Shown: piece after piece, positions 12,456 through 21,674 of the stretch | Layout of the letters: each line of letters starts with the position of its first letter | Numbering within the stretch: the first letter of the stretch is position 1 | DNA from: Flaviflexus massiliensis | GTDB lineage: Bacteria; Actinomycetota; Actinomycetes; Actinomycetales; Actinomycetaceae | Direction: 5' to 3' | DNA: 64,000 nucleotides | Assembly: GCF_001375495.1 (NCBI RefSeq) | Contig: NZ_LN831058.1 | Location: 328,767-392,766, forward strand | The notes under the pieces: generated by a model | Databases searched by the model: none | Told to the model about the DNA's origin: nothing | What the model saw: the letters and a program-made list of their open reading frames with translations, nothing else | Position numbers and translations under genes: made by a program

Positions 12456-13535
12456 ATGTCTCGACATCACGGGAAGCACAGGGTAACGATCCTTGATGTC
12501 GCGGCTCTCGCAGGAGTTTCCAAATCTACGGCTGCCCGAGTCATCTCTGGGAATGGTTCCACCAGTGCCGAAGCTTCCCAACGTGTAACGGAAGCCGCGC
12601 TCAAGCTGGGATATCACCCAAATGCTCTCGCAAAAGCTATGGTCTCGGGAACTAGCAAGACGATCGGAATTGTCATTCCCGATATCGCAAATCCATTCTT
12701 TTCCACAGCCGTACGAGGAATTAGCGACTCTGCGCGAGCTGCTGGCTACGAGGTAATCATTGCCAACTCGGACAATGACGCAGAAATCGAGTCTCGATCG
12801 ATCAATCTTCTCTTGGAAAAACAGGTTGATGGAATCATAGTTGCTCCAGTTTTTCAGGAGAAGTCGGCCAGCATCGTTCATGCCGCAGAGAGTGGCACTC
12901 CAATCATTCTTCTGGATCGTCGGGGTGGGGGTGCTTACGCGGGACCTCTCGTCGCAATCAACAATGTTGAAGCCTCCGTAAGTGCTACCAATTTCTTGAT
13001 CGACTCCGGACATAAACACATTGCAATCGTGAGTGAAGCGGCTGAATCGGTTGAGTACCTTAAGGATTATGACGATGACCCAACTGCGCTTCGACCATCC
13101 AGTCAACGCTTGCTTGGCTACCTGCGTGCTATGACCGCAGGCGGACTCGCTACCGACGAGGGACATATAGTCCGAACGAGCTTCGACAAAAACACGACAG
13201 CCAACCGCGTCAGTAACTTCTTGCGTTCCGACAAGGATGTTTCCGCAATCTTCAGCACTGACTCCGTGGTGTCGTCCGGCTCCTTTATCGCGCTCTCGAA
13301 GGCGGCTGCACTTCAAGCTCATGACATTTCTTTCCTGGCATTCGACGATCAAGAATGGACGACCATGGTGAGCCCAACCGTCTCGGTGGTCACCCAGCCG
13401 AGATACCAGTTGGGCTCGATCGCAGCCACAAAACTTCTGGAGCGCATCAACCTGCCAGCCAGGAAAGTACATGACTCGCTGCTGGGCACCGAACTCTTGA
13501 TCCGCGAATCGACGACCAGGCAAATCAGCCACTGA
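12456..13535 (+). CDS. LacI-family transcriptional regulator
   Basis: An N-terminal LacI helix-turn-helix (VTILDVAALAGVSKSTAARV) is followed by the hinge helix region HPNALAKAM and a periplasmic-binding-protein-like sensor domain (IGIVIPDIANPFFS onwards). At 359 residues it is slightly longer than usual. It lies inside the island, divergent from the ATPase gene and converging 11 bases from the permease gene stop, so it is the likely local regulator. A near-perfect LacI-type palindrome stands upstream of the SIS gene at 22735. The effector is unknown; a glycated amine or its phosphate is a guess from context. Confidence 0.9.
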   Translation: MSRHHGKHRVTILDVAALAGVSKSTAARVISGNGSTSAEASQRVTEAALKLGYHPNALAKAMVSGTSKTIGIVIPDIANPFFSTAVRGISDSARAAGYEVIIANSDNDAEIESRSINLLLEKQVDGIIVAPVFQEKSASIVHAAESGTPIILLDRRGGGAYAGPLVAINNVEASVSATNFLIDSGHKHIAIVSEAAESVEYLKDYDDDPTALRPSSQRLLGYLRAMTAGGLATDEGHIVRTSFDKNTTANRVSNFLRSDKDVSAIFSTDSVVSSGSFIALSKAAALQAHDISFLAFDDQEWTTMVSPTVSVVTQPRYQLGSIAATKLLERINLPARKVHDSLLGTELLIRESTTRQISH

Positions 13536-13546
13536 CAGAACTACCA

Positions 13547-14491
13547 TTAGTAATTCTTCGCCATCGCGCGACGTGGGTCCAGCCAGTCTCTGAGAAAGTC
13601 ACCAAACAATCCGAAAGCCAAAATCGTCAACGCAATAACGATTGCTGGAACGAGCACAAGCTCTGGATTCGAATGCATGTAACGTTTTCCATCAGCAACC
13701 ATAAAGCCCCAAGACGGCGCTGGTGGCACGATTCCAAGACCAAGATAGCTCAGCCCCGACTCCAGCAAGATTGATCCAGCGAGGGTTAAAGGCATTTGAA
13801 CAATAATCGGAGTGGCAACGTTTGGAAGAACAACGCTAAAAAGTGTTGCACTCTTACTTGCACCAAATACCTGGGACGCTTCCACATATTCTGCTGATTT
13901 AACTGTAAGCACTTGTCCGTAAGTTAATCGAGCATATGCCGGCGAGAACAGCAATCCCATGACAAAAATTAGTGTCACAGGCCCTGCCCCATAAATCGTG
14001 ACAACGAGCATGGCAAGAATAATCGGAGGGAATGCGAGAACGACATCCACGGACCGCATGGTCAGAGATTCGATCAGTCCACCGTAGAATCCTCCAACAA
14101 GCCCAAGGATCGTTCCGATAATCATCGCTAATGCTGTTGCACCGATAGCAACAAGCAATTCAGTCTCGGCACCATGTAGCAATCGGGAAAGGACATCCCT
14201 TCCCATTTGATCAGTGCCAAGCAAAAACCCTTCAGCACCGACTGGTTCCAACTTATGATCAACATTCTTTGCAATTGGGTCAGCAAGAGGCAACCAGTTG
14301 GCAGCAATCGTGGTAACAATCAGGACCAGAATGAATAGGATTCCAATCACCCTGATCGGTGACAGTGCCTCACGGAATCTCTGACTCTTATTTATCGGGG
14401 ATTCCCTCCCTAGGAGGACCGCATTCTCTGGAGGGAGGTCCGCCGAATCTACAATTTGAGTTTCGATGATGGGTTTATTTCCATCTAGCAT
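13547..14491 (-). CDS. Oligopeptide/opine ABC importer permease, DppC type
   Basis: 314-residue inner-membrane permease with the DppC N-terminal segment, then a first helix (IGILFILVLIVTTIAANWL) and the cytoplasmic coupling loop around LTYGQVLTVKSAEYVEASQ. The typical DppC ending LGDFLRDWLDPR is present. Its ATG overlaps the dppB-like stop (TAATG), so the two are translationally coupled and form the channel heterodimer. Confidence 0.93.
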   Translation of the reverse strand: MLDGNKPIIETQIVDSADLPPENAVLLGRESPINKSQRFREALSPIRVIGILFILVLIVTTIAANWLPLADPIAKNVDHKLEPVGAEGFLLGTDQMGRDVLSRLLHGAETELLVAIGATALAMIIGTILGLVGGFYGGLIESLTMRSVDVVLAFPPIILAMLVVTIYGAGPVTLIFVMGLLFSPAYARLTYGQVLTVKSAEYVEASQVFGASKSATLFSVVLPNVATPIIVQMPLTLAGSILLESGLSYLGLGIVPPAPSWGFMVADGKRYMHSNPELVLVPAIVIALTILAFGLFGDFLRDWLDPRRAMAKNY

Positions 14492-15441
14492 TACTGCCTC
14501 ACTCTCGGATCCAGATATGCATAGCTAATATCGACGATGATGTTGATCAGAATAAAAATGACGGACACTACAATGACGATTCCCTGGACCATTGGGAAGT
14601 CTCTATCGAGGGTGTGATCGACAAGTAGTGTTCCTAGCCCTGGCCAGTTGAATACCTTTTCAATGAGCACGGTAGAACCGATCAAGGAACCAATCTCCAG
14701 TCCAAACGTGGTCACGACAGGATTCATAGAGTTCCGAACAACATGCTTTTGAAAGACCTGGTTTCGGCTAAGCCCAACCGAGCGCGCAGTACGAACCCAG
14801 TCCTGCCCCATCGTTTCAATTACAGATGAGCGCATCATCCTCGCGATGACAGAGGTAAATGCAAACGATAATGCGATCGTTGGCATGACCGATCGTTTGA
14901 TGTTTTCCAAGGGATTATCTTCAAAATTCACGTGCCCACCAGCTGGCATCCAACCAAGTTTCAACGCGAATATCAGAATCATGATCGTCCCGATAATAAA
15001 CACTGGCACTGCCACGCCCAGCGTTGTCAGGAGTGAAACGATCGAGTCAGTGATGCCACCTTTTCTTGCAGCAAGCGCACCAAGCGGGATACCAACAACT
15101 GCGGCAATAACTGCTGCGCCGATGACGAGCTGCAAAGTATGCGGAAGGCGATTGCCAATGTACTCAGAAACCGAACTATCGTCGAGGAAGGAAGTACCCA
15201 GGTCAAACTGAACTAGCCCAAGCAAATATTGCCCGTATTGAACCATAAGTGGCTGGTTAAGGCCTAGCTTTTCTCGTACACGGGCAATCGCCTCAGGGCT
15301 GGGGGACCCGCCGCTATCTCCACTCAGGAGAAGGACGGCCGGGTCCCCCGGGACCATATGAAGTGCGAGGAAGATTAACGTAACGACGATCCATACAAGG
15401 AGTACGCCAATCGCTACGCGTCGAAGGACAAATCGAAGCAT
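14491..15441 (-). CDS. Oligopeptide/opine ABC importer permease, DppB type
   Basis: Partner permease of 316 residues. MLRFVLRRVAIGVLLVWIV is the classic DppB first helix, followed by HMVPGDPA and the coupling loop DWVRTARSVGLSRNQV. The start at 15441 is chosen because this N-terminus is canonical; the open frame continues 49 codons upstream over the end of the preceding gene. It follows the binding-protein gene by 31 bases. Confidence 0.93.
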   Translation of the reverse strand: MLRFVLRRVAIGVLLVWIVVTLIFLALHMVPGDPAVLLLSGDSGGSPSPEAIARVREKLGLNQPLMVQYGQYLLGLVQFDLGTSFLDDSSVSEYIGNRLPHTLQLVIGAAVIAAVVGIPLGALAARKGGITDSIVSLLTTLGVAVPVFIIGTIMILIFALKLGWMPAGGHVNFEDNPLENIKRSVMPTIALSFAFTSVIARMMRSSVIETMGQDWVRTARSVGLSRNQVFQKHVVRNSMNPVVTTFGLEIGSLIGSTVLIEKVFNWPGLGTLLVDHTLDRDFPMVQGIVIVVSVIFILINIIVDISYAYLDPRVRQ

Positions 15442-15472
15442 CTTGCTCGCTTTCAGGTAATGGGGTTTTCGA

Positions 15473-17032
15473 TTACTCGTTGATTGATGTCTGTGCCAGC
15501 GTGTAACCGGAATTGAAGGTGAGGAATCCTGGAATGTTCGAGAAACCTTCGACTTCATTGCGGTACGCAAAGGCTTGAGATCGTCCAACTAGAGAGGCAA
15601 ACGGAACAGTTTCAAGGATGCGTTCTTGAACCTTGTCGTAGGCTTCAATTCGCGCCTCCTCCGACTCGGCTGATAGACCTTCAACAAGCAGTCCATTCAG
15701 CTCGTCATCATTGAAACCGAAGGAACGGTTGTTTGCTACCGGTCCTGAGACGAAATTGGCCAGGAACGACGGGTCGTTCACGACACCAGCAGAACCTCCA
15801 ATTGCCATGTCGTATTCACCTTCGAGAGCTGTCTGCTGACGGGTTGCCCAGTCGGGAGCATCGAGCGTGACATCGATACCGATCTCTTGAAGATCACCTT
15901 GAATTGAAAGTGCCGTATCTTGATGGAACGCATACTGAGAAGAGGTGAGCAGCGTGGCACTAAATCCATCAGCGTACCCCGCCTCAGCAAGCAGTTCCTT
16001 GGCCCTGTCTACGTCTGTTTCCCAACCATTCGCAAGCTCCTCATTGTAATAAGGGCTGCTTGGGTCGATGGGAGCTCCTGCGATGGTCGTCGCTTCACCC
16101 GAGAATGCTGCGGACGCAACATCCTCACGGTTCACTGCGAGGGCGATGGCTTGACGAACACGTTCATCAGCCATTGGGCCATCAGTGACGTTGAAGTGGA
16201 TGTACATGAAAGGTCCACTTGTCGCATCAACGGTAAATCCTTCTTCACTCTTGACGCGCTCAGTATCCTCCCAGGGTAGGAAGTCAATGAGATCGACATC
16301 GCCGGCCAGCAGTGCATTAGTGCGAGCTGCACCGTCCGCATAGATTGTGAGCTCAATTTCTTCGAGCTTGACCGAGTCTGCATCGTAATAATTTGGGTTC
16401 TTTGCCAGCGTGAAGGAGACGCCCTTGTTCGTATCTTCAAGAACAAAGGGGCCCGCCCCTTCCCAGCTTGTTCCATCAGCCTCGAACGCTTCTTCAGGAA
16501 GAATCGCTGCGGTCGTATCCGCGAGGTACTCAGGAAGTGCCGTGTTGGGGGAAGAGAGATTGATGATAACGGTCTGATCATCAGGAGTCTCGATAGACTC
16601 GAGCGTTGACATTGCGGAGTAGATCTTTGCACCATTTGCCTCATCAGCTAGGTACTCGAGCGAGGCTTTGACGTCTTCACTCGTCAGGTCACTTCCATCC
16701 GCGAAGACAAGGTCATCACGAAGCTCAAATGAGTAGGTAGAGCTATCGATCATTTCGTAGCTCTCTGCGAGTGCAGGCACTACTTCACCTTCAGCGTCGT
16801 AGGATAGCAATCCTCTGTGAAGCAAGGTGTCAAGCATCATCGCTGCTGCCCCCTGGTCAAGCGCGGGCTTTAGATCAGGCACATCAGCTGATAGACCAAT
16901 TCGAAGCGTTTGGTTTCCATCTCCAGAACTCGATTCATCACCGCCGCCTGAACAGGCGGCAAGTACAAGCGATCCCACAGCAAGTGTCGCAACTGCCTTG
17001 AGCGACATTGCGCGTTTTTTCTCAAACATCAT
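15473..17032 (-). CDS. Extracellular solute-binding lipoprotein (SBP family 5)
   Basis: The signal peptide ends in the lipobox VLAAC followed by a Gly/Ser/Asp linker, so it is membrane-anchored. The rest is a DppA/OppA-like family 5 binding domain (LRIGLSADVPDLKPA; FELRDDLVFADGSDLTSEDV; VRQAIALAVNREDVA). It delivers substrate to the DppBC-like permeases immediately downstream. I start at 17032 (MMFEKKRAMS), because AGGA lies at suitable distance there and the ATG three codons earlier lacks space for one. The ligand may be a short peptide, opine or glycated amino acid; context favours the last. Confidence 0.9.
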   Translation of the reverse strand: MMFEKKRAMSLKAVATLAVGSLVLAACSGGGDESSSGDGNQTLRIGLSADVPDLKPALDQGAAAMMLDTLLHRGLLSYDAEGEVVPALAESYEMIDSSTYSFELRDDLVFADGSDLTSEDVKASLEYLADEANGAKIYSAMSTLESIETPDDQTVIINLSSPNTALPEYLADTTAAILPEEAFEADGTSWEGAGPFVLEDTNKGVSFTLAKNPNYYDADSVKLEEIELTIYADGAARTNALLAGDVDLIDFLPWEDTERVKSEEGFTVDATSGPFMYIHFNVTDGPMADERVRQAIALAVNREDVASAAFSGEATTIAGAPIDPSSPYYNEELANGWETDVDRAKELLAEAGYADGFSATLLTSSQYAFHQDTALSIQGDLQEIGIDVTLDAPDWATRQQTALEGEYDMAIGGSAGVVNDPSFLANFVSGPVANNRSFGFNDDELNGLLVEGLSAESEEARIEAYDKVQERILETVPFASLVGRSQAFAYRNEVEGFSNIPGFLTFNSGYTLAQTSINE

Positions 17033-17059
17033 TGTTTCCATTCCTATAGGGGTTGGCTA

Positions 17060-17091
17060 GAATTCACTGCCATTGTGAATTCGAATTTCAC
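17060..17091. promoter_or_regulatory. Inverted repeats between hyuB and the binding-protein gene
   Basis: GAATTCAC (17060-17067) and GTGAATTC (17075-17082) form a perfect 8-bp stem with a 7-base loop. The right arm also belongs to GTGAATTCGAATTTCAC (17075-17091), so two pairings compete. It sits in the short gap before the binding-protein gene, where an RNA-processing, attenuation or operator role is possible. Confidence 0.4.
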
Positions 17092-17101
17092 TTCATCGTG
17101 A

Positions 17102-18748
17102 CTATTGGTATTTCTCGGCAGTGTCCGAGGAGATCTTATTGTCGCGAAGATCTCTGGCTATGGCTCCCTTCTCCCTATTGGTTGGATCGCCATATCCACC
17201 AGCACCAGCGGTTTCAATTGAAACCACGTCGCCTGCCTGTAGAAGCGTATACCCGCGATCGATTGGTTGTGCCCCCTCGCTCAAAACACACTGTGCTGAA
17301 GCACCTGCGCCTCCACCGAAGAGCCCCCAAGGTTGAGACTTTTGCCGGCTGGTATCAAGCCAGAAATGTATGTCATTGGCTTCGACTCGAACTCGGCGTC
17401 TAATTCCAAGCCCTCCCCGAAATTCGCCAACTCCACCCGAGTCTTCAATCAGTTCGTACGCCTCAACCATGAGAGGGTACTCAGTCTCGAGACTCTCTAC
17501 AGGTAGGTTGGACGTATTCGTCATATGAACTTGAACGCCATCAAGTCCATCCTTTGTTTGTCGTGCGCCACTGCCTCCACCGATGGTTTCGAGGTAGACA
17601 AAGTCACGGCTTCGCTGGGTGTCATGCCCAGAGAAATGCACACCAGTATTAGCTCCATTACTTGCCGCTGTTACACGATCTGGAATGGCTGGTGCGAGAG
17701 CGCCAAGAATTAGGTCAACAATTCTCTGACAAGTCTCACTTCTTCCGTTAACTGCAGCAGGGGATTCACAATTCACAACTGATCCCAGTGGTGCCTCAAT
17801 TCGAATCGGACGATACAGCCCTGCATTCGGATCAATGTCGGGATCGATTAGGGTCTTAACCGCGTAGTACACAGAGGCATAGAGACCTGTCCAAACAACA
17901 TTGATACTCGCACGGACTTGAGGTGGATTCCCCGCAAAATCAAAATAGATCTCATCTCCCTTAATGACAATTCGGACCCTTAGAGTCAGCTCGTAATCAA
18001 GTTCAGGGCAATCAAATAGGTCCTCAAACTCGTATTCACCATCGGGAAAGTCAGAGATTGCGGCTCGAGTACGACGTTCTGTGTAATCGAGCAACTCATT
18101 CGACGCAGCTATAACGGTATCGACACCGTATTTTTCGCACAGCTCGATATATCGAGTTGTCGACACTCGCAATGCGGCCTCTTGGGCACGCAAATCTGCC
18201 AAGCGTTCATCCGGAACTTGGCAGTTCAGGAGGATAAGTTGAAGTAGCTCATCCTGTCGAACACCTGCTTTAACAAGATGAATGGGAGGGATTCGGATTG
18301 CTTCCTGGAAAATATGGGCGTGCCCACGATCTCCAAAGTCTGCGTGGTGTGCCAATGTCGCACCCCATGCTGTGAGCTTTCCGTCAACGAAAATTGGGGA
18401 AGCCAAAACTATATCTGGCAGATGTGAACCGCCACCCGTGTAAGGGTCATTTCCGATGAATACATCCCCCTCGTGGATCTGGGCTTCATCAAATCTACTC
18501 CTGATGGAGGTGACCACACCCATGAGAGACCCAAGGTGCAGTGGTGACCCACCTTCATCTTGAGCTATTGCTTGACCCGAAGCATCAAATAGCGACGCAG
18601 TACAGTCACGTCGTTCCTTAATATTTGGAGAGAACGATGCCTTAACAAGAGTCTCACTCATTTCCTCAACAATGGTAGACATTGCTGCGCCAATGACTTC
18701 GACCGTGATTGGGTCCATTTTCTTCGCTTGTAGCACTTCTTCATTCAT
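17102..18748 (-). CDS. Hydantoinase/oxoprolinase subunit B (HyuB-like)
   Basis: 548-residue HyuB family protein (MDPITVEVIGAAMSTIVEEM at the N-terminus; DCTASLFDASGQAIAQDEGG; GDVFIGNDPYTGGGSHLPDI). Family members pair with HyuA to open a cyclic amide such as a hydantoin or 5-oxoproline with ATP. The ATG overlaps the hyuA stop, so the two subunits are made together. Substrate cannot be read from sequence. Its place between an Amadori kinase/deglycase pair and an importer suggests it acts on a lactam or hydantoin moiety. Confidence 0.88.
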   Translation of the reverse strand: MNEEVLQAKKMDPITVEVIGAAMSTIVEEMSETLVKASFSPNIKERRDCTASLFDASGQAIAQDEGGSPLHLGSLMGVVTSIRSRFDEAQIHEGDVFIGNDPYTGGGSHLPDIVLASPIFVDGKLTAWGATLAHHADFGDRGHAHIFQEAIRIPPIHLVKAGVRQDELLQLILLNCQVPDERLADLRAQEAALRVSTTRYIELCEKYGVDTVIAASNELLDYTERRTRAAISDFPDGEYEFEDLFDCPELDYELTLRVRIVIKGDEIYFDFAGNPPQVRASINVVWTGLYASVYYAVKTLIDPDIDPNAGLYRPIRIEAPLGSVVNCESPAAVNGRSETCQRIVDLILGALAPAIPDRVTAASNGANTGVHFSGHDTQRSRDFVYLETIGGGSGARQTKDGLDGVQVHMTNTSNLPVESLETEYPLMVEAYELIEDSGGVGEFRGGLGIRRRVRVEANDIHFWLDTSRQKSQPWGLFGGGAGASAQCVLSEGAQPIDRGYTLLQAGDVVSIETAGAGGYGDPTNREKGAIARDLRDNKISSDTAEKYQ

Positions 18749-20805
18749 GACGGATTTCCAATCGTGATTACAAGGTTTCCTAACGCATCAACGACACAAA
18801 CGTCTCCTGGCAGCAGTACTGTCGTCGTGTCCATCTGCTCGATGACTGCCGGGCCAGAAAGTTTATTTCCCGCTACAAGAAGTTCTCGACGATAGACGGG
18901 GCAGGCCTGGTAACCATTCTCCGAATCAAAATAGGCCTGGCGAACTGTTTCGAGAGCAGGAGTTGGGTCTTCACCCTGATGTTCCGTGGTCGTCAATTCA
19001 ACAGACTTACTCTGACCGATGGCTTGGATTCTGCAGGTGACAATTTCAATTGGTGTGTTCTCGAGCCTGTAACCGTACGTCCGTTCGTGAGATGCATGGA
19101 AGTCGTCAATCACCGACTGTAGGGTGTCAACACTTGCAAGTTGATCGGGAATTTCGATGGGAAGCTCGAAGTTCTGTCCCGAATACCTCAAGTCGAGGCG
19201 TCGTGACTTCTTTCGATCTGACGTCTGGATTGATTCCTCGTTAAACCACGCCTCAGCCTTATTTTCGAGCTCGACAAATGCTTCTTCGATTACTTCCGGC
19301 CTATCCGGATCCACTCGAATAATTCGTGACCTCATGAAGTCCGCCTTCACGTCAGTCATTAAGAGACCAAGTGCTGACTGTGCACCTGGAATCTCCGGAA
19401 CAACAATTGTGTCTATCCCAAGTTCCCGAGCCAGTCTGGAAGCGTGCAGCGGACCGGCCCCGCCAAAAGGAACCAACGCATAATCTCGAGGGTCGTATCC
19501 ACGTTGAACTGAAATAACTCGAATCGCACGTGCCATGTTGGCAGTGACGACTCGAAGCATTCCCAAGGCTGCTTCTTCGGGCTCCAGTCCGAGGGGCTCC
19601 CCTATCCGACGCAATGCATCAACAGATGCTTCCCGATCGATTTTCATCTGACCATTGAGAAGATAATCAGGGTTGAGGTAACGCAAGACTACATTGGCGT
19701 CAGTAACCGCCGGGTCAGTTCCGTTCCCGTAGCACGCAGGTCCGGGGAAGGCTCCCGCACTCTCAGGGCCAACACGCAGGTGACCTCCGGTGTCAATCCA
19801 GCCGATCGACCCTCCTCCGGCACCCACTGTATGAATATCGAGCATCGGAGACCGAATCGGTCGACCTTCGAACTCCATCCCGGTTGTAATCTTCGGGCTT
19901 CCATCTTGCACGAGTGAAACATCGGAGGAAGTGCCTCCCATATCAAACGTGATGATATTCGGGAATCCCGCTGCCGAGCAGATCTGAGCTGCACCGACTA
20001 CACCTGTGCTTGGCCCAGAAAGAACAAGGCGGACTGGCATTTCTTCAGCAGTCTCAAACGGGATAACACCACCATTGCTCTGTGTGACGTGAGGCTTTGC
20101 AACGAGCCCGTCTGCTGCCAAGCGCCCTCGCAATCTAGAGAGATATCGGAAGATTACAGGCGCAATATAGGCGTTGGTTACAACCGTTGAAAGTCGTTCA
20201 TACTCCCTGAATTCAGGTAACACTTGAGACGAAAGAGACACATGAACTTCTGGGAGCATTTCACGGATAATCTCCGCAACCTTTTGCTCATGCTGCGGCG
20301 CAATAAAACTGTAAAGGAAGCACACCGCAATAGATTCAACCCCCTTCTCTCCCAACTCTCGTACTACTTCACGAACCTCTTCTTCATTGAGGGCAACCTC
20401 AATTTGACCCGTGTGTCGAACACGTTCATTGATCTCGTAGCGAAGCTCTCTAGGGACAAACGGAACAGGTTTATCTACTTGGGGGTTATACATGTGAGGC
20501 CGTCGTCCTCGACCAAGCTCGAGCAGATCCCTGAATCCACGTGTTGTAATGAGCCCAGTTTTCACTCCACCGTGAGTCAGTAGAGTGTTTGTACCAACGG
20601 TCGTTCCATGGGCAAAAAAGTCGACATCCGTGACCTGGCGATCACCTGCTTGCTCTAACAGTTCCGCGACACCGGTAACAATCGCGCTGCCGGGATCCTT
20701 CGGTGTGCTCGAGACTTTGCGAACAAATACTTCACCGGATTCATCGTCAAAGGCACAGACATCAGTGAAAGTTCCACCCGTATCCACCCCAATTCGTAGA
20801 CTCAT
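18745..20805 (-). CDS. Hydantoinase/oxoprolinase subunit A (HyuA-like)
   Basis: 686-residue HyuA family ATPase. The acetate/sugar-kinase-like phosphate loop is GVDTGGTFTDVCAF near residue 5. HGTTVGTNTLL, the switch FDMGGTSSDVSLV and GGGSIGWID follow. It activates the substrate with ATP for ring opening by HyuB. It overlaps the upstream PfkB kinase gene by ATGA and the downstream hyuB gene by ATGA, which fixes both boundaries and places it in the middle of the operon. Confidence 0.9.
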   Translation of the reverse strand: MSLRIGVDTGGTFTDVCAFDDESGEVFVRKVSSTPKDPGSAIVTGVAELLEQAGDRQVTDVDFFAHGTTVGTNTLLTHGGVKTGLITTRGFRDLLELGRGRRPHMYNPQVDKPVPFVPRELRYEINERVRHTGQIEVALNEEEVREVVRELGEKGVESIAVCFLYSFIAPQHEQKVAEIIREMLPEVHVSLSSQVLPEFREYERLSTVVTNAYIAPVIFRYLSRLRGRLAADGLVAKPHVTQSNGGVIPFETAEEMPVRLVLSGPSTGVVGAAQICSAAGFPNIITFDMGGTSSDVSLVQDGSPKITTGMEFEGRPIRSPMLDIHTVGAGGGSIGWIDTGGHLRVGPESAGAFPGPACYGNGTDPAVTDANVVLRYLNPDYLLNGQMKIDREASVDALRRIGEPLGLEPEEAALGMLRVVTANMARAIRVISVQRGYDPRDYALVPFGGAGPLHASRLARELGIDTIVVPEIPGAQSALGLLMTDVKADFMRSRIIRVDPDRPEVIEEAFVELENKAEAWFNEESIQTSDRKKSRRLDLRYSGQNFELPIEIPDQLASVDTLQSVIDDFHASHERTYGYRLENTPIEIVTCRIQAIGQSKSVELTTTEHQGEDPTPALETVRQAYFDSENGYQACPVYRRELLVAGNKLSGPAVIEQMDTTTVLLPGDVCVVDALGNLVITIGNPS

Positions 20806-21674
20806 GCGTTTCCTGCCTTCAAAGTCGTAGCTTCTGTGTCGTTGGATTCTCTTCGGCTTGGCATCGCGTATTCACGACCAACCCCAAATGCTCCATGCCT
20901 CATACACACTTGGGCAGCATGGGAGCTGGCAGAAGCAAGGATGTCTTTAGTTCGTCGTCCACTAAGGAGGCCAACAAGAACACTTGCAATGAAAGCGTCC
21001 CCCGCGCCCAAAGAATCTACTGCATCAATTTCTTCAGCACCTTGCCAAACACTTTGTGCTCGCGACATAAAGAAAGCTCCTGCACTCCCTCGAGTCACAA
21101 TGACATTGGTTGCCCCTCCATCGATCGCACTTCGTGCCAGCCTCTCTGCACCATCAATATCCAGGTGACTACCCGAGAAAGCGGCGAGATAAAGATGAGG
21201 CAACATCGACCTCAATTCAGGGCTGTCAATCGAGAATTTACCCTCTGATCCGAAGTCATATGAGACCTTCGCTTTCCTAGCCATTTGTTCAACAAAAGGC
21301 CCATAGGTTCCGGCGTAACCACAGTGGACAATGTCAAAATCCGACATCACATCAAAGTGGCTATCGTTTGGAACTTCATTGGCGACATTTGCTTCGGAAT
21401 GAACGAAAACTCGATCTCGGTTGATAATTTCCACTTCCGCAAATGCATTTTTCCCTGATGCAACACGGCAATGCTCTACGCCAACTCCTTCGCGGCGAAG
21501 GCTATTGAGTAGAAATTGCCCGGACGGATCATTACCAATGACCCCCATGTACGAAGCCTGACCACCTAGTCGTTGGGCAAACGCTGCAACGTTTACTGCA
21601 TTTCCACCGGGAAATTCAATTCCTAGATTTACATACCGGTCAACAACATTGTCGCCGGCTCCAAGAATTTTCAT
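20802..21674 (-). CDS. PfkB-family kinase, fructoselysine 6-kinase-like (FrlD)
   Basis: 290-residue ribokinase-family enzyme. GDNVVDRYVNLGIEFPGGNA at residues 7-26 closely resembles E. coli FrlD (GDNCVDIY...FSGGNAVNVA). The catalytic anion hole and base are in DSLGAGDAFIASVLVG. Its start follows the stop of the SIS gene directly, with no gap. In the Frl pathway this kinase phosphorylates the C6 hydroxyl of an Amadori compound before the SIS enzyme cleaves it. The glycated amine used here is unknown. Confidence 0.85.
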   Translation of the reverse strand: MKILGAGDNVVDRYVNLGIEFPGGNAVNVAAFAQRLGGQASYMGVIGNDPSGQFLLNSLRREGVGVEHCRVASGKNAFAEVEIINRDRVFVHSEANVANEVPNDSHFDVMSDFDIVHCGYAGTYGPFVEQMARKAKVSYDFGSEGKFSIDSPELRSMLPHLYLAAFSGSHLDIDGAERLARSAIDGGATNVIVTRGSAGAFFMSRAQSVWQGAEEIDAVDSLGAGDAFIASVLVGLLSGRRTKDILASASSHAAQVCMRHGAFGVGREYAMPSRRESNDTEATTLKAGNA

